A stretch of DNA of 64,000 nt from Bidens hawaiensis (lineage: Eukaryota > Streptophyta > Magnoliopsida > Asterales > Asteraceae). Below, one piece after another: positions 1 through 11,889 of this stretch (position 1 is the stretch's first letter; the number at the start of each line of letters is the position of its first letter). The notes under the pieces are model-generated. The model was not told where the DNA came from. It saw nothing but the letters and a program-made list of their open reading frames with translations, and ran no database searches. The DNA lies in assembly GCA_021521415.1 (NCBI GenBank), contig JAIQDT010014349.1, forward strand, positions 1-64,000. The letters are read 5' to 3'. Both the position numbers and the translations under genes were made by a program.

Positions 1-60
1 TGTTCTTGGGTAATTCGTTGCACCCCGGCATGTTCCGCCGCCTTTGGTCGGGGTGTGACT
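1..60 (+). repeat. 3' end of the element A 5' LTR
   Basis: This segment closely matches the end of the 3' LTR at 17340-17397 (shared GGTCGGGGTGTGAC). The terminal A of the TG...CA border is T here. The rest of the LTR lies outside the window, so the left target duplication cannot be seen. Confidence 0.9.
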
Positions 61-63
61 GAT

Positions 64-76
64 TGGTATCGGAGCC
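64..76 (+). other. Primer-binding site of element A (initiator tRNA-Met)
   Basis: TGGTATCGGAGCC starts four bases after the LTR end. It matches the complement of the plant initiator tRNA-Met 3' end (TGGTATCAGAGCC) except for one A-to-G change. Confidence 0.85.
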
Positions 77-975
77 AAGACTATAGGATAGGTGGTTAGA
101 CGTAACGGCCTAGTATAATTTTGCTTTGGGGGTCCCTAAACGTGTTGCTTATACTTGATTGTTCATTACACTTATACATTTAATTGCTTATTTATTTCAT
201 TTAATCTTCAAAAATATACACATGCACACACTCTCATAGTATTCCAAGGTATCCTTTCCTTAAACGCAAAAACATTAGTTTTTTTATATTATGTTTTATG
301 GATCACAAAATTAATTTGGATCCCGTTATTTAAGATCCCTTAAAGGTTGCATTTATATTGGGTTTGTAGCTATCATGGAAAGCGAAACACTATGAAACGA
401 CCATTTGACAAAAAGATTCCAAGAATCGAAGGTGATGTACTTACCTGGGATGGTTGAATTGTAGTGTGCGTTTTCTAGGCTTACGAACCGTGTTATACAT
501 GTCAATGCTTTAAGTTGTCGAATGCAAGCGTTCCGGTTGCCTCCTTATATTTTTGGTGTTAAAAATACAAGAGCCACGGTGGTTAGTGGACAAGTTTATT
601 TTTAACATCTCATTGTATCTCCGTTTTTATTATATGTTCTTATCGTTCTTTGAGTCAGCAACATGAAAGACGCGGTGGTACGTGCACATGTTCGACTCTA
701 CCTATTATTTTATACAAGTTTTATTTGTCGGGATATCAAATCATAGTGGTTCATGTACGATTTTCCCGACCACATATATGAATTTCAATATCTCAAAACC
801 TCCAATTCTTGAATGGCAAAAGTTTGAAACTTATAAATATATATACATTTTATCTTTTGATTCAAGTATAAAATAGTTTTACTAACATTCTCATCCTCAT
901 AACTCTAGGATTCACATCCCTTATACTTATATCAATTACCCCAAACTTATATCATTTCTCTTTTATTATTTTAGA
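77..975 (+). other. Untranslated leader of element A
   Basis: About 900 bp between primer site and gag with no coding signature; the 62-64 residue frames inside resemble nothing. The last 70 bp, ending in a T-rich stretch and TTAG, are conserved upstream of gag in element C, which lacks the rest of this leader. Confidence 0.6.
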
Positions 976-1106
976 ACGCCTCCAATTTATCACCAAACAT
1001 GCAAGCCGAGCTACGGTCGTCAGATGGCCGCATTGGTTGCTAAAGAAATCGCCACTGTGATTCCCAGACTTATAACTCAAATCCAAGCCACCCAACCCAC
1101 CGTTAC
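976..1106 (+). pseudogene. Element A gag, 5' fragment
   Basis: The reading frame encodes the start of a chromovirus gag and includes AALVAKEIATVIP, also present in element C gag (AALVAKEITAVIP). The expected ATG is ACG here; element C keeps ATG at the same place. The frame is cut at 1106 by the element B LTR and resumes at 10666. The five bases GTTAC at 1102-1106 reappear at 10666-10670 as the target duplication of B. Confidence 0.8.
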
Positions 1107-3696
1107 TGTGACAATCGTCAATTTCAGGTTAACTCCGTTAACTCAACTCCGTCAATTCAAACTTAAAGATCACTGAATCTATAACGCACACCTCATTACA
1201 TTTAAACTAGGGTTTAAATGACGCTTGACACTTACTACATGTGTAGTCTTTCGGGATTTGCGCCGAAACGCAAACGAGTTGACGCAAACGATTGGTGAAT
1301 AAACGAAAAATGCCAAAACAATAATTATGTGATAATTATGTGTTAGACTTATGTGTTATGTGATAACATTGTTATAAACGTTAACTCAATGTGCTAGAAC
1401 TAGTTAATTAAGCTAGAAAAGTAACATTTGAAAGTGGAGGGACCTAGATGTAACATGATTGTTATTAAATAATATTAAGCTAAAACCCTAGCCTCTCTTT
1501 CTCTCTCAAAACCGATCGGCCCAGCCCCCCCTTCTCCCTTGATCTTGGCTGCCGTCAATCACACACACACATACATACAAGAATCGTTCAAGTTTATTGG
1601 AGATTAAGGTGCTAGGAAGGTATAAACATCTATCCTATGCATCCTTTATGCTTAATCTTGATTTTGAATGGGTTAATTATAAACCCTAGGTCCGATTTTT
1701 CATATGTATATGTGTTCATAGGTTTTATTTTGATTTGATGATGTATTGATGATGATTTGATGACTAGAATTGATATTGTTACATGTTAATTGTTGTGTCT
1801 TTGATTTTGAGATCAAATAAAACCCTAACCATGTATGAATGGTGTAATTGATATGCATGGATAGTGGTTATGGGGTCTAGAATGTTATATGAATGAATTG
1901 TGGTCTATAGATGGTTAATATGTTGAGTTTTGTTGCAAACAGTTTCTGGACAGATTGTGTTGTTGATGTTCAATTGACTGTATCGGGGTGTAAATGTGAA
2001 AATTGGTTGAGATTATTGATACTACAGTATACTAGGTTGAGTCTAGTTTCTAAAGAATATAAATATGCAATTTTTGGACGTGTAAAAGTTAACCTTTATG
2101 ATTTTACAAAAACGTTGTGCAAAGCTGAGTTGTTAGACCTGCTGTTAGGTTGTTTTGTAAATATTATATCTCATGAACTACGAGACTAATTGGGTTGGTT
2201 CCACTTCTGGAAGTTGACTTGTTGAGTTAGGAACCTAACCCAAGTGGTCTTGCATTTGTTGGATTTTTAGTTTAACGGGAATTTCAAATAACATTCTGTT
2301 GCGCATGAATTTGACTGTTATGAGTTTGCTGTAATGTTTTGATCATTATGATAAACTATGTGGAATAAAAATAAAATAAAATATGTTCTGGAAACCTAAC
2401 ACATGCATGCTTTTGTGATGATTTTTGGTAAATTAATTGAGATGCTATGATCGGTGGAATGGTACAATCTTTCAAGTAGAATTTCTGTCTCGGTGAAACT
2501 AGCTGCTGAATTTTGTGAAAATGCATGAAACATGATAATTGCTAGTTAATTGTTATGTTTTGACCAAATTGCCCCTGCGGGGAATACTTGCTAAATAGTT
2601 GTCGTGTTTTGACCAAATTGCCCTTACGGGGAGTAATTTCTAGTGATGTACATTATTAATACATGACACGTAAATAATTGCTCACACATGCAGCGTATCA
2701 CAGATGTACTTGTTTTAGTCACACACGATTCACAAACGAAACACGAAATATATTGTGTGCATAGGTATTATGTGCCGAGTCTAGAGACTCGATAATATTT
2801 CCGACACTTAGAAAAAATCTCTTTGTTGTTTTAGAACGCTAGAGGGAGTTTTTCTGTGACACGCATCCCTTGGTGATTTATTTTGGGAAATACTTCGCAA
2901 GCAGTGAGTTCACTTACCCATTTTAAACTGTTTTCAAACGCTTTTCACTTGGGGAGATAACATACTCCGAAAACGCATTTAAGATTTTGTTAATATAGAT
3001 TATATATCACTTGTAAAGACTAAGTGGCAAACGCAATAACTAAAGTCCTTCATTCACATCGAACCGTTTAATATTGGATAATAGCGAGTCATTGTTGAGT
3101 AGTACTACTGGGTTTGACAAACCCCACCCAACGCTAAACTCGACTGGAGGTCGAGTGGGTGTAATCTTGGCTAAACACATACCATGGTCGGGATGGACCT
3201 GGTGGCAAGGAAAATGATAAACAGTCAGCTTCGGTGTCGAACACTTAGTAATACTTGTTTTATAGGCTAGCTACCTATAGATATATAATTGACATAACAC
3301 TATCTGGTAACGCAAAACGCTGAAACGCAAAACGCTGAACGCAAACGCTAAACGCTTTATTTTATATAAACTTGTGAACTCACCAACCTCGTGTTGACAC
3401 TTTTAGTATGTTATTCTCAGGTAGCCGAGGCGGGCGCGCGGTATAGGATCATGCATTGCTTGAAACGCTTTTGTTATGCGCACTTTTTTTTTAAAACTGT
3501 TATCATTTGGTTTAAGTCGTCTTGCTTGACGCAACATTTATTTCATGGTTTTTACGCTTCCGCATTTAATTACTCGTAAACGTTTTCGTGGCTTGAAAAC
3601 TTTGTTTTATGGTTTGATTATAACTAATGAATCCGATCCTGTTAGTTCACACCCTCTGACGGTAAAACTCCGTTAGTGGATTTTGAGGGTGTGACA
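1107..3696 (+). repeat. 5' LTR of element B
   Basis: 2590-bp LTR with TG...CA ends. It contains a partial tandem duplication at about 2558-2640, both copies carrying TTTTGACCAAATTGCCC and a CGGGG(A) block, and an ACGCAAAACGCT-type microrepeat near 3309-3358. Small frames here (for example 1911-2189) recur in the 3' LTR and carry no recognisable domain; I treat them as non-coding. Confidence 0.95.
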
Positions 3697-3699
3697 GAT

Positions 3700-3712
3700 C
3701 GGTATCAGAGCC
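3700..3712 (+). other. Primer-binding site of element B (initiator tRNA-Met)
   Basis: CGGTATCAGAGCC lies three bases after the LTR end. It matches the initiator tRNA-Met complement except for the first base. Confidence 0.85.
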
Positions 3713-3871
3713 ATTGGTTATAGCGAACTAGAAATTGCATGCATACTAGACTATAACCGCGACGACCCATTAGTTATAATGATATGCACTGCATAAGTTT
3801 GTGTAGTCTTTGTTATCTTATCTCTTTATCTCTTTCACTCATACGCGCGCATACACGGCTTACCCGTAGGG

Positions 3872-4400
3872 ATGTCGACGCCACCATCATCACCATCTGA
3901 TCAGATGACTCATGCTCATGGGAAGGAGCCGCAGCTACCTACCTCATCGCCACCCCCGTGTAGTCCCGGAACTCGAAGCTCCCGCACCGAAGAGGTATCG
4001 CTTATCCGGAGGCATGTACAAAAACGAAGTTAGCTGGGATTGGTACCCTAATATGATCAGACATATGGTCTACCGTGAACAAGTTCCCCCGCTACCTCAC
4101 CCGAGCCATCTTGCTTACCCCAACACCCTACCACCCATAACCGAACCTGTAGAGCGTGTGCTCGCAGCTGTTGTTTCTTGTTTGGAGCGTGACGTGGGTT
4201 ACATGCGCTATACGAGAGCTAACGTATCCGGACTGTTAAAAGATGGAACCGAAACTAAAGAGGAAATTTCCCGCCTGACAGCGGCAATGAAGGAAATGCA
4301 AGAGGCTAGTGATCAACAGATGAAGATTATGAGAAAGATGCGAGCCGAGATGATAGAGGAGACCTTGCGGCAAATGGTGCTCCTAAACCACCTATGACGA
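3872..4400 (+). pseudogene. Element B gag, internally deleted
   Basis: An ATG at 3872 opens a Ser/Pro-rich N terminus. A frameshift near 3955 moves the reading to the frame that runs to 4397 (ending ...QMVLLNHL). That part has a Pro-rich stretch and an acidic/basic helix-forming region (about residues 110-155 of the 161-residue frame). The retrotransposon capsid domain with its usual W-rich core is absent: after the helix the sequence goes directly to the region before the zinc knuckle at 4409. Chromovirus gag is normally some 400 residues or more, against about 175 here. I infer an internal deletion around 4335-4370. Confidence 0.7.
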
Positions 4401-6376
4401 CTAAGGGATGTTTTGAGTGTGGTCAAGAGGGCCATTTTAAGAAAGACTGCCCTAAGCTGAAACATAACGACAACAATGGAGGTAATGGAAGTGGCAGTGG
4501 TGGTGGAAACAATGGTAAAGGAAGAGCTTTTGTTATTGGATCGGGTCAAGCCCGCAATGATCCGTACGTGGTGACTGGTAAGTTCCCTGTGAACGATTGT
4601 TTTGCTTCTGTATTGTTTGACACTGGAGCTGATAGGAGTTTTGTGTCGAAAGCCTTTAGTCAACTCTTAGACCTAACTCCAACCCCGTTAGATGCTAAGT
4701 TTCCTGTTGAATTAGCTGACGGTAAGACTATAATAACGACTCATGTACTTGCGGGATGTAAGTTAAAACTGTCAGGTCATGTTTTTGATATCGACCTTAT
4801 TCCTTTTACGCTTAGTAGTTTCGATGTCGTGGTCGGCATGGACTGGTTATCCGAGAACCGAGCGGAGATTATATGTCACGACAAGATAGTCCACATTACT
4901 ACCCCTTCCGGCGAGATCATTTCGATCCGGGGCGAGAGAAGCGGTATGACCACCAGCGTTATCACCCTCATGAAGGCGCAGAAGTATCTACGAAAGGGTC
5001 ATCCGGCAATTTTGGCGCATATTGTTGAGAAACCCGCGGAGGAGAAACGAATTGAAGATATACCGATTGTGCAGGATTTCCCGGAAGTTTTCCCGGAGGA
5101 TTTGCCCGGACTCCCTCCTATTCGACAAGTCGAATTCCAAATCGAGTTGACACCCGGTGCAGCACCCATAGCACGAGCCCCGTCTCGGCTCGCACCGGCG
5201 GAGCTTCAGGAACTGTCCACTCAGTTGCAAGATTTGTTGGATAAGGGTTTTATCCGACCTAGCTCATCGCCATGGGGAGCCCCTGTCTTATTTGTCAGAA
5301 AGAAGGACGGGGCTTTCCGAATGTGTATCGACTACCGGGAGTTGAACAAGGTGACGGTCAAGAACCGTTATCCTTTACCCCGAATTGATGATTTGTTTGA
5401 CCAGCTTCAAGGATCGAGTTATTACTCGAAGATCGATCTGCGATCTGGATACCATCAGCTTAGAGTGCGCGAGAAAGATATTTCAAAGACGGCTTTCAGA
5501 ACACGGTATGGTCACTACGAGTTTTCGGTTATGCCTTTTGGCTTAACTAACGCACCAGCCGTATTTATGGATCTCATGAATCGAGTATGCAAGGCGTACC
5601 TCGACAAATTTGTGATTGTGTTCATTGACGATATCCTGGTCTATTCCAAGGACAAGGCAGACCGCGAGGAACACTTAAGGGTAATTCTGGAATTATTGAA
5701 GAAGGAACAACTGTACGCAAAACTCTCGAAATGCGAATTTTGGCTTCGCGAGGTTCACCTTTTAGGACATGTGATCAACGAGAACGGTATCCATGTCGAC
5801 CCCGGTAAGGTAGGGGCCATCAAAAACTGGGAAGCGCCTAAAACTCCGACTGAGGTGCGGCAATTCCTAGGACTGGCCGGCTACTACCGGCGTTTCATCC
5901 AGGGATTTTCAAAGATTGCTCAACCCCTCACCGCTTTGACTCACAAGGGTACTAAGTACAATTGGGGAGACGCGCAAGAATCCGCTTTTCAACTGTTGAA
6001 AACCAAACTCTGTAGCGCCCCTATTCTAGCCCTACCCGAGGGAACAGAGAATTTCGAGGTACATTGTGACGCATCGATACAAGGTCTCGGTTGTGTGCTG
6101 ATGCAACTCGAGAAGGTTATAGCCTATGCCTCTCGACAACTACGGATTCACGAGAAGAACTACACGACCCATGACTTGGAACTCGGAGCTGTGGTGTTTG
6201 CCCTTAAGATATGGAGGCATTACTTGTACGGTACCAAGTTTACCATTTACACCGACCACAAGAGTCTCCAGCATATCTATGATCAGAAGGAGCTGAACAT
6301 GCGACAGCGTCGTTGGGTCGAGCTTCTTAAGGATTATGATTGTGCCATCAAGTACCACCCTGCAAGGCCAATGTAG
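4394..6376 (+). CDS. Element B polyprotein: zinc knuckle, protease, reverse transcriptase, RNase H
   Basis: 660-residue frame. Residues 6-19 are a CCHC zinc knuckle ([14 protein letters not shown]). The aspartic protease motif DTGAD is at residues 76-80. Reverse transcriptase spans about 250-500, with [10 protein letters not shown] and the catalytic FIDD at 410-413. RNase H starts near residue 553 (VHCDAS). The frame is open upstream of the listed ATG for a few codons, so 4394 is only the first Met after the gag deletion. It ends at a stop created by a single missing base near 6360, where the sequence leading into the conserved [10 protein letters not shown] stretch changes frame. All RT catalytic aspartates are present. 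It would act in cytoplasmic particles to copy element RNA. Confidence 0.92.
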   Translation: MTTKGCFECGQEGHFKKDCPKLKHNDNNGGNGSGSGGGNNGKGRAFVIGSGQARNDPYVVTGKFPVNDCFASVLFDTGADRSFVSKAFSQLLDLTPTPLDAKFPVELADGKTIITTHVLAGCKLKLSGHVFDIDLIPFTLSSFDVVVGMDWLSENRAEIICHDKIVHITTPSGEIISIRGERSGMTTSVITLMKAQKYLRKGHPAILAHIVEKPAEEKRIEDIPIVQDFPEVFPEDLPGLPPIRQVEFQIELTPGAAPIARAPSRLAPAELQELSTQLQDLLDKGFIRPSSSPWGAPVLFVRKKDGAFRMCIDYRELNKVTVKNRYPLPRIDDLFDQLQGSSYYSKIDLRSGYHQLRVREKDISKTAFRTRYGHYEFSVMPFGLTNAPAVFMDLMNRVCKAYLDKFVIVFIDDILVYSKDKADREEHLRVILELLKKEQLYAKLSKCEFWLREVHLLGHVINENGIHVDPGKVGAIKNWEAPKTPTEVRQFLGLAGYYRRFIQGFSKIAQPLTALTHKGTKYNWGDAQESAFQLLKTKLCSAPILALPEGTENFEVHCDASIQGLGCVLMQLEKVIAYASRQLRIHEKNYTTHDLELGAVVFALKIWRHYLYGTKFTIYTDHKSLQHIYDQKELNMRQRRWVELLKDYDCAIKYHPARPM

Positions 6377-7941
6377 TGGCCGACGCTCTTAGCAGAAAAG
6401 AAACAGATAAACCCAGGCGAGTGCGAGCATTGCAACTCACGATTCATACCAACTTACCCGATCAGATTCGCAATGCACAACTTGAAGCTTTGAAGGATGA
6501 TAAACTTCCATCAGAACTCATGCGGGGCATGAACAAGCAACTTGGAACCAAATCGGACGGGGTCCAATATTTTGAGAACCGGATTTGGGTTCCACGATAC
6601 GGAGAGTTGAGAACTCTAGTGATGGACGAAGCTCACAAGTCCCGATATTCTATCCACCCTGGCTCAGATAAAATGTACCGTGACTTAAAGGCACTTTACT
6701 GGTGGCCGAACATGAAAGCCGACATTGCCACCTATGTGAGCAAATGCTTGACTTGCGCCCGAGTCAAAATAGAATACCAGAAACCATCTGGCCTACTACA
6801 ACAACCGGAACTTCCAATGTGGAAATGGGAACACATTTCAATGGATTTTATCACGGGTTTACCTAAGACACCGACGGGATGCGATACCATCTGGGTGATC
6901 GTTGACCGGTTGACTAAGTCGGCACACTTCTTAGCGATTAAGGAATCGGACAAAATGGAAAGACTGACTCGCGTTTACATGAAAGAAGTGGTGTCTAGAC
7001 ACGGAGTGCCTGTCTCAATTATTTCTGATCGAGATTCCCGTTTCACTTCGCACTTTTGGAAGTCGCTACAGAGCGCAGTAGGCACACGTCTTGATATGAG
7101 CACAGCATACCATCCCCAGACGGATGGGCAAAGTGAACGAACTATTCAGACCTTGGAGGACATGTTGCGTGCGTGCGTGTTGGATTTCGGAAAAAGTTGG
7201 GAACCTCACTTACCATTGGTAGAGTTTTCATATAATAACAGCTACCACGCAAGTATTAAAGCAGCGCCGTTTGAAGCACTGTACGGACGGAAGTGTCGAT
7301 CACCTCTCTGCTGGGCAGAGGTGGGTGACAGCCAAATCACTGGTCCAGAACTAGTACTCGAAACTTCGGAAAAGATTGTTCAAATCCGAAACCGCATGGC
7401 AGCAGCACGAGATCGCCAAAAGAGTTACGCCGACAAGCGCCGAAAACCTCTCGAATTTCAAGTGAATGACCAAGTATTACTCAAAGTCTCACCTTGGAAA
7501 GGTGTGGTTCGCTTTGGTAAGCGAAACAAACTCAACCCCCGATATGTTGGTCCTTACCGGATAACGGAACGCGTTGGTCCGGTGGCGTACCGGCTGGACT
7601 TACCAGCGGAACTCAGCAGTGTACACAATGTTTTTCACGTATCCAATTTGAAGAAATGCCTATCTGATGAAACCCAAGTAGTCCCTTTGGACGAACTGCA
7701 AGTTGATGAACAGCTACGCTTCATTGAAGAACCAGTCGAAGTTTTGGATTGGGAAACCAAAACACTCAAGCACAGCAAAATTCCAATCGTTAAGGTTCGT
7801 TGGAACTCGAGACGTGGACCGGAGTTCACGTGGGAACGCGAGGATCAAATGATGAAAAAGTATCCTCACCTTTTTGAAGGGCTGACCAAACACCGGAAAC
7901 CGCGAAACTCGGCAAACCGTCAGAAATCACCGGAGGTATGA
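6340..7941 (+). CDS. Element B polyprotein, 3' part: integrase and chromodomain
   Basis: The useful part starts about 6373, in frame with [10 protein letters not shown] that closes RNase H; the ATG at 6340 is an accident of the frameshift. An HHCC zinc-binding region (HKSRYSIHP ... CLTCARVK) is followed by the integrase core with [16 protein letters not shown] and [12 protein letters not shown], giving the DDE set. The C terminus has the [14 protein letters not shown] motif and a chromodomain-like end ([18 protein letters not shown] ... YPHLFE). Such chromodomains are known to guide chromovirus insertion into heterochromatin. The frame ends at 7941, 135 bp before the 3' LTR. Confidence 0.92.
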   Translation: MCHQVPPCKANVVADALSRKETDKPRRVRALQLTIHTNLPDQIRNAQLEALKDDKLPSELMRGMNKQLGTKSDGVQYFENRIWVPRYGELRTLVMDEAHKSRYSIHPGSDKMYRDLKALYWWPNMKADIATYVSKCLTCARVKIEYQKPSGLLQQPELPMWKWEHISMDFITGLPKTPTGCDTIWVIVDRLTKSAHFLAIKESDKMERLTRVYMKEVVSRHGVPVSIISDRDSRFTSHFWKSLQSAVGTRLDMSTAYHPQTDGQSERTIQTLEDMLRACVLDFGKSWEPHLPLVEFSYNNSYHASIKAAPFEALYGRKCRSPLCWAEVGDSQITGPELVLETSEKIVQIRNRMAAARDRQKSYADKRRKPLEFQVNDQVLLKVSPWKGVVRFGKRNKLNPRYVGPYRITERVGPVAYRLDLPAELSSVHNVFHVSNLKKCLSDETQVVPLDELQVDEQLRFIEEPVEVLDWETKTLKHSKIPIVKVRWNSRRGPEFTWEREDQMMKKYPHLFEGLTKHRKPRNSANRQKSPEV

Positions 7942-8075
7942 ATTAAATTTCGGGACGAAATTTCTTTCTACTAGGGGATGATATGACAAATTGAAAATTT
8001 TTTTCTTACTTTTTCAGACACTCATCACGACTTGACTCAAATTTTCGGGACGAAAATTCTTTAATATGGGAATGA
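7942..8075 (+). other. Element B 3' untranslated segment with degenerate polypurine tract
   Basis: Holds two copies of a TTTCGGGACGAAA-type motif (about 7948-7962 and 8042-8056). The purine stretch ATATGGGAATGA lies directly before the LTR at 8076, the usual place for plus-strand priming. No gene. Confidence 0.6.
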
Positions 8076-10665
8076 TGTGACAATCGTCAATTTCAAGTTA
8101 ACTCCGTTAACTCAACTCCGTCAATTCAAACTTAAAGATCACTGAATCTATAACGCACACCTCATTACATTTAAACTAGGGTTTAAATGACGCTTGACAC
8201 TTACTACATGTGTAGTCTTTCCGGATTTGCGCCGAAACGCAAACGAGTTGACGCAAACGATTGGTGAATAAACGAAAAACGCCAAAACAATAATTATGTG
8301 ATAATTATGTGTTAGACTTATGTGTTATGTGATAACATTGTTATAAACGTTAACTCAATGTGCTAGAACTAGTTAATTAAGCTAGAAAAGTAACATTTGA
8401 AAGTGGAGGGACCTAGATGTAACATGATTGTTATTAAATAATATTAAGCTAAAACCCTAGCCTCTCTTTCTCTCTCAAAACCGATCGGCCAGCCCCCCTT
8501 CTCCCTTGTTCTTGGCTGCCGTCAATCACACACACACATACTTACAACAATCGTTCAAGTTTATTGGAGATTAAGGTGCTAGGAAGGTATAAACATTTAT
8601 CCTATGCATCCTCTATGCTTAATCTTGATTTTGAATGGGTTAATTATAAACCCTAGGTCCGATTTTTCATATGTATATGTGTTCATAGGTTTTATTTTGA
8701 TTTGATGATGTATTGATGATGATTTGATGACTAGAATTGATATTGTTACATGTTAATTGTTGTGTCTTTGATTTTGAGATCAAATAAAACCCTAACCATG
8801 TATGAATGGTGTAATTGATATGCATGGATAGTGGTTATGGGGTCTAGAATGTTATATGAATGAATTGTGGTCTATAGATGGTTAATATGTTGAGTTTTGT
8901 TGCAAACAGTTTCTAGACAGATTGTGTTGTTGATGTTCAATTGACTGTATCGGGGTGTAAATGTGAAAATTGGTTGAGATTATTGATACTACCGTAAACT
9001 AGGTTGAGTCTAGTTTCTAAAGAATATAAATTTGCAATTTTTGGACGTGTAAAAGTTAACCTTTATGATTTTACAAAAACGTTGTGCAAAGCTGAGTTGT
9101 TAGACCTGCTGTTAGGTTGTTTTGTAAATATTATATCTCATGAACTACGAGACCAATTGGGTTGGTTCGACTTCTGGAAGTTGACTTGTTGAGTTAGGAA
9201 CCTAACCCAAGTGGTCTTGCATTTGTTGGATTTTTATATTAACGGGAATTTCAAATAACATTCTGTTGCGCATGAATTTGACTGTTATGAGTTTGCTGTA
9301 ATGTTTTGATCATTATGAGAAATCTATGTGGAATAAAAATAAAATAAAATATGTTCTCGAAACCTAACACATGCATGCTTTTGTGATGATTTTTGGTAAA
9401 TTAATTGAGATTCTATGATCGGTGGAATAGTACAATCTTTCAAGTAGAATTTCTGTCTCGGTGAAACTAGCTGCTGAATTTTGTGAAAATGCATGAAACA
9501 TGATAATTGCTAGTTAATTGTTATGTTTTGACCAAATTGCCCCTGCGGGGAATACTTGCTAAATAGTTGTCGTGTTTTGACCAAATTGCCCTTACGGGGA
9601 GTAATTGCTAGTGATGTACGTTATTAATACATGACACGTAAATAATTGCTCACACATGCAGCGTATCACAGATGTACTTGTTAAAGTCACACACGATTCA
9701 CAAACGAAACACGAAATATATTGTGTGCATATGTATTATGTGCCGAGTCTAGAGACTCGATAATATTTCCGACACTTAGAAAAAATCTCTTTGTTGTTTT
9801 AGAACGCTAGAGAGAGTTTTTCTGTGACACGCATCACTTGGTGATTTATTTTGGGAAATACTTCGCAAGCAGTGAGTTCACTTACCCATTTTAAACTGTT
9901 TTCAAACGCTTTTCACTTGGAGAGATAACATACTCCGAAAACGCATTTAAGATTTTGTTAATATAGATTATATATCACTTGTAAAGACTAAGTGGCAAAC
10001 GCAATAACTAAAGTCCTTCATTCACATCGAACCGTTTAATATTGGATAATAGCGAGTCATTGTTGAGTAGTACTACTGGGTTTGACAAACCCCACCCAAC
10101 GCTAAACTCGACTGGAGGTCGAGTGGGTGTAATCTTGGCTAAACACATACCATGGTCGGGATAGACCTGGTGGCAAGGCAAATGATAAACAGTCAGCTTC
10201 GGTGTCGAACACTTAGTAATACTTGTTTTATAGGCTAGCTACCTATAGATATATAATTGACATAACACTATCTGGTAACGCAAAACGCTGAAACGCAAAA
10301 CGCTAAACGCAAACGCTAAACGCTTTATTTTATATAAACTTGTGAACTCACCAACCCCGTGTTGACACTTTTAGTATGTTATTCTCAGGTAGCCGAGGCG
10401 GGCGCGCGGTATAGGATCATGCATTGCTTGAAACGCTTTTGTTATGCAAACTATTTTTTTTAAAACTGTTGTCATTTGGTTTAAGTCGTCCTGCGTGACG
10501 CAACATTTATTTCATGGTTTTTACGCTTCCGCATTTAATTACTCGTAAACGTTTTCGTGGTTTGAAAACTTTGTTTTATGGTTTGATTATAACTAATGAA
10601 TCCGATCCTGTTAGTTCACACCCTCTGACGGTTAAACTTCGTTAGTGGATTTTGAGGGTGTGACA
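8076..10665 (+). repeat. 3' LTR of element B
   Basis: Same length as the 5' LTR (2590 bp), same ends, and about 98% identical by eye with a few one-base indels. The target duplication GTTAC follows at 10666-10670. Confidence 0.95.
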
Positions 10666-11889
10666 GTTACTCAAACCACACCCAACCCCGCACCTTTCGC
10701 TTTGAAAAATTTCACCAGTGCCAACCCATCTCAATTTTTTGGCACGAACTGTGCCACTACCTTGTTGCGATGGTTCGAGAAAATGGAAAGTGTGTTTACT
10801 CTTTGTGAGTGCCCCGAACTCAAAAAGACCACGTATGCCTCTAGCATGTTCGAGGATACCGCACGCAGTTGGTGGAATAGCGAGATTTTCACCCGTGGGG
10901 CGGAAGTGGCTATGGCCTACTCGTGGACCAAGCTAAAAGAAGTCATGATGAAAAAGTTTTGCCCAAAACATGAACTTCAAAAACTCGAATCCGAATTTTG
11001 GGAACTTAAGCAAGAGAGAGGTGACAATTCCACCTACTCCAACCGCTTTCACGAGTTTAGCCTCTTGGTTCCCCACTTGGTCACTCCCCTCGAAAGGGCT
11101 ATTGCAAATCCGCGACTTGGTGATGAGTAGCAAACCACAAAACCTTCATGATGCCATTACCTTAGCCAGTGCTCTTTCAGAAAAACATGTCAAAGCCGGT
11201 ACCCTCACCATCAAAAACTCCAAGAAAACCAATGACAAGAGTACACCCGAACCATCCACCCTCACCAAAGTTGACTCTCAACCCCAATCCATAAACTACT
11301 CCAATTCCACCCACCACACCAAGAAGAAAGCCAAACCAAATTACCGAAACTATGCTGTCACCCACCCGTCATAGCCTCAATCTCATTCCCAAGCACCCCA
11401 AAACCAAAAACCGTATTCCGGCCCGCACCCATTATGTAACACTTGTCAACGTCATCGTACCTCCCACTCCACTTTCCGCCACTGCACAAAGTGTAACCGC
11501 TATGGTCAAACTAACAACGTGTGTCGAGAAGCCTCTCGTGGGCAACCCGCTCCACCAAGGTTTGCCCCATCCAACCAAAATCGTCCCGCTCCTTTTGTTC
11601 AAAACCCTCCTTCTCAACCTAGAGCTTCTTTCAATTGTGGAGACCCAAATCATTTCCGCAATGCTTGTCCCCAACTTGCTTTTGTTAACCAATCTCAAAT
11701 CATACCCACACCATACTACCAAACCCAAGCCTACCAAGTTCAAACCTATCAACCCCAAATCTCGCAACTCTTGGCTCCTCCCGCTCAACCGCTCCAAGCC
11801 ATGCAAGCTCTCCCTCCTCCTCCAGCTCAACTAGTCAACCAAGGGCGTGCCTTTATGATGAATGCCAACCAAGCTCAAGTTGCCACGAT
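10666..11889 (+). pseudogene. Element A gag, main part (capsid and zinc knuckle)
   Basis: Continues the gag of 976-1106 after removal of B. The frame through 11130 encodes a typical capsid domain: LLRWFEKMESVF, TTYASSMFEDTARSWWNSE, AYSWTKLKEVMMKKFCP and FHEFSLLVPHLVTPLERAI. A small deletion near 11105 shifts the frame. The next frame carries LHDAITLASALSEKHVKAGT and a Ser/Thr-rich linker. A degenerate zinc knuckle (NCGDPNHFRNAC, first Cys replaced by Phe-Asn) lies near 11630. At least three frame changes make it a pseudogene. The matching minus-strand gag of element C keeps the residues lost here. Confidence 0.85.

Larger units (their letters stand above)
1107..10665 (+). mobile_element. Element B: complete chromovirus with two LTRs, inserted in element A gag
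   Basis: Two LTRs of 2590 bp each (1107-3696 and 8076-10665) begin TGTGACAATC and end GTGTGACA. Target duplications GTTAC lie at 1102-1106 and 10666-10670. Internal order is primer site, short gag, zinc knuckle, protease, RT, RNase H, integrase, chromodomain, so this is a Tekay-like chromovirus. The LTRs look about 98% identical by eye, which suggests a recent insertion. The capsid part of gag is missing and one frameshift separates RNase H from integrase, so B probably needed proteins from relatives or decayed after insertion. Confidence 0.95.

Noticed and set aside
64..76. tRNA-like sequences at 64, 3700, 18014, 22278, 28867 and 56110
   Set aside because: They are 11-18 bp primer-binding sites next to LTR ends, not tRNA genes; no cloverleaf surrounds them.
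1911..2189. 92-codon frame in the B 5' LTR, repeated at 9004-9192 in the 3' LTR
   Set aside because: Its presence in both copies follows from LTR duplication. The frame is interrupted differently in each and has no domain.
4313..4663. Minus-strand frames opposite pol genes (for example 4313-4663, 6140-6358, 30448-30873)
   Set aside because: They mirror the coding strand of recognised gag-pol and show no own features.
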